Positions 10,391-19,189 of a stretch of 64,000 nt of DNA are shown here, one piece after another. Position 1 is the stretch's first letter. Each line of letters opens with the position of its first letter. The notes beneath the pieces were generated by a model, which saw only the letters and a program-made list of their open reading frames with translations, had not been told where the DNA came from and did not search any database. The translations under genes were made by a program, and so were the position numbers. Origin of the DNA: Alphaproteobacteria bacterium US3C007 (GTDB lineage Bacteria; Pseudomonadota; Alphaproteobacteria; Rhodobacterales; Rhodobacteraceae); assembly GCA_034423775.1 (NCBI GenBank), contig CP139918.1, positions 620,001 through 684,000 on the forward strand. Reading direction: 5' to 3'.

Positions 10391-10458
10391 TTGAAAACGA
10401 TGCCGTATTTTCAAGCAAACTGCAACGCATTATTCAGGCGTATTGATACCGTTTTCAA
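10391..10458. promoter_or_regulatory. Inverted repeat plus a third half-site upstream of adhC
   Basis: TTGAAAA (10391-10397) and TTTTCAA (10408-10414) form a perfect 7-bp inverted repeat with a 10-base spacer, starting 19 bases before the adhC ATG. A third TTTTCAA lies at 10452-10458, preceded like the second by a GATRCCGT-type sequence. This could be an operator for a formaldehyde-responsive regulator. No regulator gene is adjacent, so the assignment is inference. Confidence 0.4.
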
Positions 10459-10477
10459 ACCTGTGAAAGGCCTGCTT

Positions 10478-10921
10478 TTAATCAGTTTTATAAGATTTAT
10501 GGCACGCCATACATCCACCGCCTATAGCCCGCATACCGCCCCTTAAGGCTGCCAAATCTGACACGTCAAGCACCTCAATAGCCGCCTCAAAAGCGGTAGA
10601 TTTGACAACAAAATCATCCCAATTCTTCCAAATAGCTGGCGCGGCTTGTGACAATGGATCTGTTTCATTCGCCTGAAACTTATCTACAACAGCCTGAGAG
10701 GCTTTTAACAAACGTGCCTTGGCCGCTTGCGCATCCTGCGCATCAAACGCCACAGCGCCTTTTGCCATCTGCCCAATTTGGCCAAAGGATGTTTTGACCT
10801 CTTGCATCAAAATCATCCGAGCTTTCACCGCAGGGTTTTTAACCCCCTCATGCGCAAATGCAGGGGTGAGGCCCACGCCGATGGCCGCTAGGAAAGAAAA
10901 CAAACGGATACGTGATTTCAT
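10478..10921 (-). CDS. Cytochrome c'-family (c-556/c-554 type) protein
   Basis: 147 residues. A signal peptide (LFSFLAAIGVGLTPAFA, cut near residue 23) directs it to the periplasm. A single haem-binding motif CMACH lies close to the C-terminus, the layout of the four-helix cytochrome c'/c-556 family. The ARMILMQEVKTSFGQIGQMAKG segment matches the first helix of that family. Such proteins accept electrons or bind NO. In Rhodobacter a similar small cytochrome (cycF) lies next to formaldehyde-oxidation genes, which fits adhC being next here. No functional test can be read from the sequence. Confidence 0.85.
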   Translation of the reverse strand: MKSRIRLFSFLAAIGVGLTPAFAHEGVKNPAVKARMILMQEVKTSFGQIGQMAKGAVAFDAQDAQAAKARLLKASQAVVDKFQANETDPLSQAAPAIWKNWDDFVVKSTAFEAAIEVLDVSDLAALRGGMRAIGGGCMACHKSYKTD

Positions 10922-11053
10922 GATGAATTCCTTATAAATAGAAAATCTTGTTACTTTTTAGATAGAACCAAACTGGAAAAAATAAACCCTCAGTATGATT
11001 TTATAAAAATGCCACGAAGACAGACTCGACTCATCCCACAGATCTCCGATATA

Positions 11054-11068
11054 GAACAAAAAGTGAAC
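11054..11068. promoter_or_regulatory. LexA (SOS) box upstream of imuB
   Basis: GAAC-N7-GAAC at 11054-11068 is the alphaproteobacterial SOS operator (the direct repeat GTTC-N7-GTTC read on the other strand). It is centred about 28 bases before the imuB ATG at 11089, well placed for LexA repression. It lies 133 bases from the divergent cytochrome gene, so control of that gene is less likely. Confidence 0.75.
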
Positions 11069-11088
11069 AAAGTTAATGTACCCGTCCT

Positions 11089-12750
11089 ATGACACAGCGC
11101 CGTTTCTTATCCCTTTGGTTTCCCAGATTGGGGGCCGAGCGTTTCTTACGCTTAGAAAATGATCTGGCTGATTTACCCTTTGCGATCCTGCAAGAGAGCG
11201 GGCAGGCACAGCGGCTCTCTTCGCTTTCACGCAGTGCAAGCCTCGCTGGATTACACCCTGGTCAATCTTTGCGCGATGCCCAAGCACTCTGCCCCAAACT
11301 GATCACCCGCATGCGCAACCTACCCGGCGAACGCCAATTTTTATTGGCTTTATGCCGCTGGGCGGAAAAATTTAGCCCTTGGGTCACCACCGCTGCCGAT
11401 GATGGCCTCTGCATGGATATCACAGGCTGCGCGCATCTTTTTGGCGGCGAGGTTGGTTTTATAAACCAAATTGCAAGCGAGTGCGAAGATTTTCAGCTGA
11501 GTACCCGCCTTGGTTTGGCTGATACAATCGGCGCGGCTTGGGCTTTGGCGCATTATCACCCAAGCCATAATCAATCAGATCGTAATGTGGATGCCCTCAC
11601 TCAAGAGGCCAGAGCCACGCGCGTAAAATTATCCAAGCAGCGCTTTTCACAGCCACGAACGCAGGCGCAAGCGCTGGTGCCAACAGGCAATCCACAACCA
11701 AAAGCGCAAATCGCCCCTCTTGGGGGCAGCCATAGCGCCTTAGCGGCCTTACCTGTGGCCGCGCTGCGCCTAGAAAGCTCTACAATCCATAATCTGCACC
11801 GCGTGGGTTTGCGCCAAATCGGTGATCTAAGCGGGCAACCCCGCGCCGCTTTGGCGCGCCGCTTTGGCAAAGAACTTATGCTGCGATTGGATCAAGCTTT
11901 AGGGCGCGTTCCTGAACCCTTATCCGCCCAGCGCAAACCACCCCATTTTGGCGTGCGCATGAGCTTGCCAGAGCCGATTGGCCTGGCTGAAGATTTACGC
12001 GCCGCCTTAGATCGCCTTTTACCGCGGCTTTGCGACAAACTACGCGCCGCTGGACAAGGCGCACGGCAAATTGACTTACAAGTATTTCAAACCGATCAAA
12101 CTCTTTCTTATATTCGGGTTCAATTGGCACAAGCGGGCCATACAATCGAGCGTATCCGCCCGCTTCTTCTGCTTAAACTTGAGACGATTGATATGGGGTT
12201 TGGCATTGATATGTTACGGCTTGAGGCCAGCCAAACCGAACCCATCACGCTCCGCACCACCCCAGCGCCCCTACAACAGACGCATCACAGCGCCACGCCC
12301 ACGGGAGCTGACACCGATCTCAACGATCTGATTGGGCGACTGGGAACGCGGATCGGCTTAGATCACGTAACCCGCCTGCATCCTGCAGAAAGCCATATTG
12401 CCGAGAAAACAGCTGTGGTCTTTGCCGCAGCTTGGTCAAAACCAGCGCCGGATTGGCCGAGGCCGGATCGCCCAAGGCCAAAACTGTTATGGCCACCAGA
12501 ACCGATAAGCGCCAAACAAATACCCGATGTGCCACCACGCTTTCGCTGGCGAAACCGGGTTTTAACCACAGCGACGCAACAGGGACCGGAACGGATTGCG
12601 CCAGAATGGTGGCTGGATGATCCAAATTGGCGCAGTGGCGTGCGAGATTACTGGCGTATCAACTGCGCAGAGGGCGATCAGCTCTGGGTATTTTTTGCCC
12701 ATGGTGGCGCCCGCAATGCAGGGTGGTATTGCCAAGGCAGCTTTACGTAA
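11089..12750 (+). CDS. imuB: ImuB-type Y-family DNA polymerase-like protein
   Basis: 553 residues. The N-terminus RRFLSLWFPRLGAERFLR, the GLHPGQSLRDAQALCP segment and DDGLCMDITGCAHLFGGE are typical of ImuB, the Y-family homologue that works with ImuA and DnaE2 in SOS mutagenesis in Caulobacter and relatives. It is generally viewed as non-catalytic and as linking the system to the beta clamp. The central part has a helix-hairpin-helix-like stretch (HRVGLRQIGDLSGQPRAALARRFG). Neither imuA nor dnaE2 is adjacent: the upstream neighbour is a divergent cytochrome gene and the downstream one is a convergent allE. A LexA box lies 20 bases before the start. Confidence 0.85.
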   Translation: MTQRRFLSLWFPRLGAERFLRLENDLADLPFAILQESGQAQRLSSLSRSASLAGLHPGQSLRDAQALCPKLITRMRNLPGERQFLLALCRWAEKFSPWVTTAADDGLCMDITGCAHLFGGEVGFINQIASECEDFQLSTRLGLADTIGAAWALAHYHPSHNQSDRNVDALTQEARATRVKLSKQRFSQPRTQAQALVPTGNPQPKAQIAPLGGSHSALAALPVAALRLESSTIHNLHRVGLRQIGDLSGQPRAALARRFGKELMLRLDQALGRVPEPLSAQRKPPHFGVRMSLPEPIGLAEDLRAALDRLLPRLCDKLRAAGQGARQIDLQVFQTDQTLSYIRVQLAQAGHTIERIRPLLLLKLETIDMGFGIDMLRLEASQTEPITLRTTPAPLQQTHHSATPTGADTDLNDLIGRLGTRIGLDHVTRLHPAESHIAEKTAVVFAAAWSKPAPDWPRPDRPRPKLLWPPEPISAKQIPDVPPRFRWRNRVLTTATQQGPERIAPEWWLDDPNWRSGVRDYWRINCAEGDQLWVFFAHGGARNAGWYCQGSFT

Positions 12751-12878
12751 ATCGCGTTAAATCTCAGGGATGAAAATATGAACGTAGTGGCACCAGATAG
12801 GTGGCTATACCTTAAAGTTTCTATATTTTACGAAGAAAAAAGCGCAAAACACACCAGCTCACACCCGGCTCGCCCTTC

Positions 12879-13700
12879 TTATGATAAAGGCATTTGCCGA
12901 TTCACATCCTTATAAAGCAAATACCGAAACGGACCTGGCCCCCCAGCATAACAGGCCTGTGGGCAAAACGCGCGCAGCCACAGAAAATCACCTGCCTCTA
13001 CTTCAACCCAATCCTGATTCAAGCGGTATACGCCTTTGCCTTCTAAAACGTATAGCCCATGCTCCATGACATGGGTTTCGGCAAACGGGATCACCGCGCC
13101 TGCCTGCAACGTGACAATATTGACATGCATATCATGACGCATATCCGCCGGGTCAACAAACCGCGTGGTGGCCCAAGCGCCATCCGTCCCGGGCATTTCT
13201 ATCGGCGCAAAATCTGCCTCATTACAGACAAACGCCTCTGGCGCCTCTACCCCCTCGACAGCTTGATAGGTTTTTCTGATCCAGTGAAAAACCGCCGCCT
13301 CTGCTTCCGCATTTACCAACGACCATTCAGAGCCTGCTGGAATATAAGCGTAACCGCCCGGAGACAAAACATGCGTATCGCCAGATAGGTTCAAGGTGAT
13401 GCTGCCCGATACAATGAAAAGCACCGCCTGAGCACTGGCATCCGTTTCCGGCCGCTCGCTGCCACCCCCGGGGATTAACTCAACAATCGATTGGCTGAAT
13501 GTTTCGGCAAACCCAGAAAGAGGCCGCGCCAAAACCCACATCCGCATACCCGTCCAAAAGGGTAGAAAACTGGTGACAATATCGCTGTTGGTTCCGCCAG
13601 GGATCACGGCATAAGCCTCGTTAAAAACGGCGCGTCCAGTGATCAACTGGCTTTGAGGCGCAAGCCCACCTAAAGGTTTATAATATGAGGGAGATGCCAT
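12879..13700 (-). CDS. allE: (S)-ureidoglycine aminohydrolase, bicupin
   Basis: 273 residues in two cupin domains. It releases ammonia from (S)-ureidoglycine to give ureidoglycolate in allantoin breakdown. The second cupin has the metal-binding stretch ETHVMEHGLYVLEGKGVYRLN-type with His, His and Glu, and the C-terminal FCPQACYAGGPGPFRYLLYKD is characteristic of the YlbA/AllE family. AAGGA lies just before the ATG. No other purine or allantoin genes are nearby, so it is isolated in this window. A related cupin activity cannot be excluded. Confidence 0.88.
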   Translation of the reverse strand: MASPSYYKPLGGLAPQSQLITGRAVFNEAYAVIPGGTNSDIVTSFLPFWTGMRMWVLARPLSGFAETFSQSIVELIPGGGSERPETDASAQAVLFIVSGSITLNLSGDTHVLSPGGYAYIPAGSEWSLVNAEAEAAVFHWIRKTYQAVEGVEAPEAFVCNEADFAPIEMPGTDGAWATTRFVDPADMRHDMHVNIVTLQAGAVIPFAETHVMEHGLYVLEGKGVYRLNQDWVEVEAGDFLWLRAFCPQACYAGGPGPFRYLLYKDVNRQMPLS

Positions 13701-13937
13701 TTTTATTCCTTATACGCGCTGCAATTAGGCCTGAAAACCATTGTAAATCATCACCTGTTTAACCCAGAGCCTACCGCAATATCCAGCCTGTTTCACGCAG
13801 TGATCCACGGCTTTTTATGGTGATATGCTTCGAAATCACAACGTATTCTGACGCAAGACGGCAAATTTCAATCACATAATCACGCGCGGCAATCGCAGAC
13901 CACCGCTTATATAGCGTGCATTTGAGCCCTGTATCGG

Positions 13938-15239
13938 TTAAAGATCTTCCGGTTCACCGACAATGAACATGCGCAATAATTCGGGGCGAAACAACTCTTT
14001 GGCAACACGGTTTGCCTGCTTTAACGTCACCGCCATCACCTTTTTATTTCGGTTTTTCAAATAGCTTGGTTGCAACCCCTGTTGCTGCATGCCAACCAAA
14101 ATTTGAGCGATCTGCGCATTGCCATCAAAGCGCAACGGATAGGCGCCAGTGAGGTAAGTCTGCGCCAATTGTAACTCTGTTTCAGTAATACCATCACGGG
14201 CGATTTCATCCCATTCTTCGCGCAAGATATCCACTGCTTCAGCCATGCGGTCATTCGCAGACGCAAACTGGCCCAGCAATAAATCTGCATAGTTCCGAGA
14301 TGCCAAATACGTGGACACCCCATAGGTTAATCCGCGCTCTTCGCGCAACGCCTGCATCAAACGGCTTTCAAACCCGCTGCCGCCAAAGATGTGGTTTAGA
14401 ATGTAAGCCGCAAAAAAATCAGGGTGATCGCGATCGAGGCCCAGATGCCCAAACAGCGCAACCGATTGTGGGGTTGGGAAGGGAACAATTTCAACACCCG
14501 TTGCCAGCGCAAGCTCGGCAGCTTTTGGCAAAGGCCAAGCGCTTTGGGCCGGTATATCTTTAAGCAGCGCATCCAGCAGCAGGCCCAGATCCTCTGCGCC
14601 AATATCCCCAACAGCAGAAATGCGGATCCGATCCAGCACAAGCGCATTTTGATGCGCCTGCACGATGTGATCGCGGGTAAGCGCCTCTACGGTGCTGATG
14701 CGCCCGCTTAAATCGCTTCCATAAGGGTGCGAAAGCCCAAAGGCCTCTTGATTAAACGCTGCCCGCGCGATTTCAGCCGGGTCTTTGGCATCAGATTTCA
14801 ACCCCGCAATAATCTGCGCCCGCACCCGCTCTATCGCATCTACATCGAACCGTGGCTCCAGCAATGTTTGCCGCAAAAGACCCACAGATTGATCTTGGCT
14901 TTCAGTTAGAAACCGCGCCGAAATCGAAACTGAATCGGGATAGGTTTGATAGGAAAAAGAGGCGGCTAGGTTTTCCTTTGCTTTGGTGAAAGCCTGCGCA
15001 TCCATCTTGGCGGCGCCTTCTTCAAGCAACGCCATCATAAGATTGACACCCCCACGCTGTTCAGCAGGCTCAATAGATGCCCCACCATCAAACAACAATT
15101 CAAGCGCAACAAAAGGGATACCGCGCTCTTCCACCAACCATGCTTTATGGCCATTTGGTGAGGTGACCACCTGAATATCCGTTGCCGCCTGACAAAAACT
15201 GGCAAAGCCTGCGATCAAAAACCCGAGAACAAATCTCAT
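13938..15239 (-). CDS. M16-family peptidase homologue, inactive-type subunit
   Basis: 433 residues with a cleavable signal peptide (FVLGFLIAGFASFCQA). It has the M16 two-domain pattern, with the C-terminal HIFGGSGFESRLMQALREERGLTYG. The zinc motif HxxEH is absent: the corresponding N-terminal stretch reads GGVNLMMALLEEGAAKM. It therefore resembles the non-catalytic partner in bacterial M16 pairs. It overlaps the upstream, intact M16 gene by four bases, so the two are translated together and probably form a heterodimer in the periplasm. The substrate is unknown. Confidence 0.88.
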   Translation of the reverse strand: MRFVLGFLIAGFASFCQAATDIQVVTSPNGHKAWLVEERGIPFVALELLFDGGASIEPAEQRGGVNLMMALLEEGAAKMDAQAFTKAKENLAASFSYQTYPDSVSISARFLTESQDQSVGLLRQTLLEPRFDVDAIERVRAQIIAGLKSDAKDPAEIARAAFNQEAFGLSHPYGSDLSGRISTVEALTRDHIVQAHQNALVLDRIRISAVGDIGAEDLGLLLDALLKDIPAQSAWPLPKAAELALATGVEIVPFPTPQSVALFGHLGLDRDHPDFFAAYILNHIFGGSGFESRLMQALREERGLTYGVSTYLASRNYADLLLGQFASANDRMAEAVDILREEWDEIARDGITETELQLAQTYLTGAYPLRFDGNAQIAQILVGMQQQGLQPSYLKNRNKKVMAVTLKQANRVAKELFRPELLRMFIVGEPEDL

Positions 15240-16582
15240 TGCATGGTCTCCTCAGCTTTTATCAACCACCCTGTGACAGATTTGCGCTTGTCAAACACCT
15301 TACGCGCAGCTGCTAAGATTTCTTCTGGCTGAATCGATTGAACGATGTCAGGCCAAGCGCGGATATCTTCAAGCGTTAAACCGGATGTTAAGGCCCGGCC
15401 ATAGGCATTAGCCAAGCCTTGCACGCTGTCTTGAGCGTAAATTTCTGCGGCGCGAAATTGTTTTTTCAAGCGTTCTAATTGTTCTATATCGATGCCCTGA
15501 TCGATAAAATCGGCAACCGCTTTGTCCAAAGCGGCTTCAGCCTCTTCCAGACCAACCCCCTCAGAGGGTACGATCACCAACCCAAAAGTGGTTTGATCCA
15601 AAGAAGTACCGCCATAAAATGCGCTGGTATAGACGGCAGTTTGGGTTTCAAATTGCAGCTTTTGACTAAACCAAGATGTTTGGCCACCACCCAGAAGATC
15701 GCTTAACAGTTTAAGCGCCGCCGCAGAGCGTTGTGCACCGCTGTTACGTTCTGGCGCGAGATAGGTTCGAATCACATAAGGCTGTGCCACCCTCTGATCG
15801 TAAAACACCAAGCGCCGCGCGGCCGTTTGAGGGGGTTCTTTCACCCTCTGGCGGTTTTGCAAATCGGGGTTTGGCGCAATTTTGCCATAAGTGTCTTGCG
15901 CAAGCTGTTTCACGCGAGCTGGGTCTACATCGCCTGCCACAATTAAAACGGCATTGTTGGGCGCATAGAACTGCCGATAATAGCGCAGCGCGTCTTGCAG
16001 GCCCAGACGTTCCATTTCATGCCGCCAGCCAATGATCGGCCTGCCATAGGGATGCTGCAGATATTGGGCTGCCATCCGCTGCTCGGAAAACAAAGCGCCG
16101 GGGCTGCTTTCAGTGCGCTGATTCCGCTCTTCAATAATCACATCACGCTCGGTAACGATATCGGCTTCATCAAGTTGCAAATTAACCATGCGATCTGCCT
16201 CTAGTTGCATCATAAGCGGCAAACGATCACTGGCCACGCGTTGAAAATAAGCGGTATAATCGGCGCTGGTAAACGCATTGTCACTGCCACCATTTTCCGC
16301 AACGATCCGCGAAAACTCTCCCGAGGCCAAAAGTTTGGTTTTTTTAAACAAGAGATGTTCGAGAAAATGCGCCACGCCGGATGATCCTGGAATCTCATCG
16401 GCAGAGCCGGCGCGATACCACAGCATATGCACCACCACCGGCGCGCGATGATCCTCGATCACCACAACATCTAAACCGTTTTCCAGCCTGAAATTGCTAA
16501 TCTTTTTGGCCTCAGCGCCCCCCGCCAACGGCGCCAACACGCATAATAGAGCGAACCAGCCGCGCCTGAAGTGAGACATCAC
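15236..16582 (-). CDS. M16-family zinc metallopeptidase (active subunit)
   Basis: 448 residues. A signal peptide (ALLCVLAPLAGGAEA) indicates export. The inverted zinc motif HFLEH is at residues 72-76, and the downstream third ligand and catalytic region is seen in TERDVIIEERNQR. The C-terminal half has the paired domain with LLSDLLGGGQTSWFSQKL. Family members (pitrilysin/PqqL/MPP-like) cut small peptides or signal sequences. It forms the active half of a pair with the downstream inactive homologue. The start at 16582 gives MMSHF; the second Met is equally possible. Confidence 0.9.
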   Translation of the reverse strand: MMSHFRRGWFALLCVLAPLAGGAEAKKISNFRLENGLDVVVIEDHRAPVVVHMLWYRAGSADEIPGSSGVAHFLEHLLFKKTKLLASGEFSRIVAENGGSDNAFTSADYTAYFQRVASDRLPLMMQLEADRMVNLQLDEADIVTERDVIIEERNQRTESSPGALFSEQRMAAQYLQHPYGRPIIGWRHEMERLGLQDALRYYRQFYAPNNAVLIVAGDVDPARVKQLAQDTYGKIAPNPDLQNRQRVKEPPQTAARRLVFYDQRVAQPYVIRTYLAPERNSGAQRSAAALKLLSDLLGGGQTSWFSQKLQFETQTAVYTSAFYGGTSLDQTTFGLVIVPSEGVGLEEAEAALDKAVADFIDQGIDIEQLERLKKQFRAAEIYAQDSVQGLANAYGRALTSGLTLEDIRAWPDIVQSIQPEEILAAARKVFDKRKSVTGWLIKAEETMQ

Positions 16583-16681
16583 TTTCTCCTAATCTTTGTG
16601 GAAAAGATAAGCGTCAGGTTGCAATAAGCAAGGCAGAACACAATGTTTTGACATCAAAACAGAGCCTATGTCTGAGCCAGC

Positions 16682-17062
16682 TTAATTCGAGCTCAACCTG
16701 TCATTTATCCGCTGCTCCATATCTTTAAGACCTGCGTTCAAAGCATCCATCATTTCAGATATTGGGCGCGGCTCGCCTGGTTTATACGTCTTGGCTTCGG
16801 CTTCTGGCTCTTGCGCTGCAGCTTCGACAGCAGGGCGCGGCTCTGGATCACCTAGATTGGTTCCCCCTGGGGTGGGCTCTGGCAGCGCATCCAAATTGCT
16901 GGGTTGCTCAAGGGGTTTGTTCAGCGCCAAACCTGCCTCTATCGGTTCAATACTGACCGTTCCGTATTGATCAGATATCGAACCGCCCGAGCTACAGCCC
17001 ATCAGAGCGAAACCAATCACACCCGCAACACCCGCTATCCGAGACATTTCCATCACCTTCAT
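16682..17062 (-). CDS. DUF3035 lipoprotein, BamF-like
   Basis: 126 residues. A lipoprotein signal with lipobox LMGC (Cys near residue 23) is followed by a low-complexity Pro/Glu-rich region. The segment LNKPLEQPSNLDALPEPTPG followed by GTNLGDPEP matches the alphaproteobacterial DUF3035 family, which includes BamF, a lipoprotein of the outer-membrane beta-barrel assembly machine in Caulobacter. This copy is short and retains mostly that core. The position between lspA and the M16 pair is conserved in Rhodobacterales as far as I recall. The ATG at 17047 (GATGGAA upstream) is an alternative start. Confidence 0.75.
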   Translation of the reverse strand: MKVMEMSRIAGVAGVIGFALMGCSSGGSISDQYGTVSIEPIEAGLALNKPLEQPSNLDALPEPTPGGTNLGDPEPRPAVEAAAQEPEAEAKTYKPGEPRPISEMMDALNAGLKDMEQRINDRLSSN

Positions 17063-17083
17063 CTAATCCACCACTTTTTTCTT

Positions 17084-17587
17084 TTATCCGTTTTTATCAC
17101 GATCGGCTATAGTCGGATCTTGCGAGTGCGGCGCAAACATCAGCCCGATGGCACCCAGAAAAATTGCCACATCTGCAACGTTAAAAACAAAGGGGTTTTC
17201 GATGCCGCAACACGACATGTTTAAAAAATCTGCTACCGCGCCATAGATCAACCGGTCTAGGGCATTGCCAAGCGCGCCGCCAATCAAAAGCCCCGCCGCC
17301 ACTGGCGTTAACCGCCCCCTGCCCTGCCGGATAGCCCAGATGGCTACACCGGCAGAAATCCCCAGCGCAATCAAAATCAGCGCGGTCTTTTGAACCTCGG
17401 ATTGGCCGGAGAACAGGCCGAAATTCACCCCATAATTCCAAGCCATTCGGAAATTCAAAAAGGGCGCAAAAACATCAATCTCTTGCAGGTTTATGAGGTC
17501 AAGCCAAAACACCACATAGAGCTTGCTGATCTGATCAAACGCAAAGCTTACAACCGCCGTTAGGACCATGAGCTTGGTCATTCTCAA
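17084..17587 (-). CDS. lspA: Lipoprotein signal peptidase (signal peptidase II)
   Basis: 167 residues with four TM helices. It cleaves the signal peptide of diacylglyceryl-prolipoproteins in the inner membrane. The two catalytic aspartates are in GNALDRL and in the [16 protein letters not shown] block, both intact. The ATG overlaps the end of purH by four bases, which shows coupling. A lipoprotein gene of its own substrate class (the DUF3035 protein) lies immediately downstream. Confidence 0.95.
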   Translation of the reverse strand: MRMTKLMVLTAVVSFAFDQISKLYVVFWLDLINLQEIDVFAPFLNFRMAWNYGVNFGLFSGQSEVQKTALILIALGISAGVAIWAIRQGRGRLTPVAAGLLIGGALGNALDRLIYGAVADFLNMSCCGIENPFVFNVADVAIFLGAIGLMFAPHSQDPTIADRDKNG

Positions 17588-19173
17588 TGCCTAAAATGCC
17601 GCATGCCGGTAAACACCATCGCCAATCCGGCCGCGTCAGCCGCCGCAATCACATCCTCATCGCGCATGGATCCACCAGGTTGTATAACCGCCGTTGCACC
17701 CGCCTCTGCAGCGGTTAGCAACCCATCTGCAAAAGGGAAAAAGGCATCAGAAGCCACCACAGAGCCTTGCGTTAAAGGCGCCTCTAACCCGAGCAGCTCG
17801 GACATATCCTGCGCTTTGCGCGCAGCAATACGGCAGCTGTCAACCCGGCTCATCTGTCCTGCGCCCACGCCAACCGTTGCCCCCTCTTTCACATAGACGA
17901 TCGCGTTTGACTTCACATGTTTGGCGACTTTCCACGCGAACAGAAGATCCGCCATTTCCTGTTCACTCGGCGCCCGCTTGGTAACCACCGATAGATCCTC
18001 TTGCAAACGCAACCCATTATCTTTGTTTTGCAATAAGAACCCCCCTGACACTTGCCGAATAACCTGCGCGGCGGTTGCTGGGTCTGCCAAGGCGCCCGTT
18101 GTCAAAAGCCTCAGGTTTTTCTTGGCGGCAAAGATCTCCATAGCTTCCGCCGTTGCATCTGGCGCGATCACCACTTCAGTGAAAATACCGGTTATTTCTT
18201 GCGCAGTCCGCGCATCCAACGTTTGGTTAAACGCAACGATACCACCAAATGCACTGGTACGATCACAATCAAAAGCAGCCCGATAGGCGGCGCTTAGATC
18301 AGCGCCACGCGCCACACCGCAGGGGTTGGCATGTTTGATTATGGCGCAGGCGGCCCCGTCTTCGGGCGCAAACTCGCTCACCAATTCGAAAGCCGCATCC
18401 GTGTCATTAATATTATTATAGGATAATTCTTTCCCTTGATGCTGGATTGCGCTTGCAACGCCCGGCCTGCCGCTGCCATCCACGTAAAAGCTGGCCGATT
18501 GATGCGGGTTTTCACCATAACGCAACCTTTGCGCCAAACGGCCCGATAGGCTGTGGCGGCTTGGTGCCGGTTCTCCCAAAGCCTGCGCCATCCAAGTAGA
18601 AACGGCGGCGTCATATCCGGCCGTATGCGCATAGGCCCGTTGCGCCATTGCTTGGCGAAACGCATAGGATGTTTGCCCCTCTTGCGCGGCCAACTCGGCC
18701 AAAAGCGCATCATAATCCTGCACATCCACCACGGTTGTTACAAAGCCATGATTCTTGGCGGCAGCCCGGATCATTGCCGGCCCCCCAATATCGATATTCT
18801 CAACGCAGGTCGCGTAATCGCCGCCCGCAGCAACGGTTTCTTCAAACGGGTATAAATTCACGATCAATAAATCAATCCCACCGATCCCATGCGCTTGCAT
18901 CGCCGCAACGTGACCCGCATTATCGCGCAATGCCAGCAGCCCGCCATGCACATTAGGATGCAACGTTTTCACCCGGCCATCCATCATCTCGGGAAAGCCT
19001 GTCACCTCTGCGACATCTCGCACCTCAAGCCCCGCATCCCGCAACGTTTTTGCGCTGCCGCCGGTTGAAAGCAGTTCAATACCGCCGGCCGCCAAAACAT
19101 GCGCAAGCTCAACCAAGCCGGTTTTATCTGAAACGGAAATCAAGGCGCGGCGAACGGGAAACAAATCGGTCAT
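17584..19173 (-). CDS. purH: Bifunctional AICAR formyltransferase / IMP cyclohydrolase
   Basis: 529 residues, the standard PurH length. It carries out the last two steps of IMP synthesis. The N-terminal MGS-like cyclohydrolase domain starts [13 protein letters not shown] and contains STGGSAKTL and [13 protein letters not shown]. The C-terminal transformylase domain has [10 protein letters not shown] and the [13 protein letters not shown] segment. The ATG at 19173 is chosen over an upstream in-frame start at 19230, which would run into the heparinase-like gene. It sits in the leftward block rsmB - heparinase-like - purH - lspA. Confidence 0.97.
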   Translation of the reverse strand: MTDLFPVRRALISVSDKTGLVELAHVLAAGGIELLSTGGSAKTLRDAGLEVRDVAEVTGFPEMMDGRVKTLHPNVHGGLLALRDNAGHVAAMQAHGIGGIDLLIVNLYPFEETVAAGGDYATCVENIDIGGPAMIRAAAKNHGFVTTVVDVQDYDALLAELAAQEGQTSYAFRQAMAQRAYAHTAGYDAAVSTWMAQALGEPAPSRHSLSGRLAQRLRYGENPHQSASFYVDGSGRPGVASAIQHQGKELSYNNINDTDAAFELVSEFAPEDGAACAIIKHANPCGVARGADLSAAYRAAFDCDRTSAFGGIVAFNQTLDARTAQEITGIFTEVVIAPDATAEAMEIFAAKKNLRLLTTGALADPATAAQVIRQVSGGFLLQNKDNGLRLQEDLSVVTKRAPSEQEMADLLFAWKVAKHVKSNAIVYVKEGATVGVGAGQMSRVDSCRIAARKAQDMSELLGLEAPLTQGSVVASDAFFPFADGLLTAAEAGATAVIQPGGSMRDEDVIAAADAAGLAMVFTGMRHFRH

Positions 19174-19189
19174 ATATATTTTTCCATTT

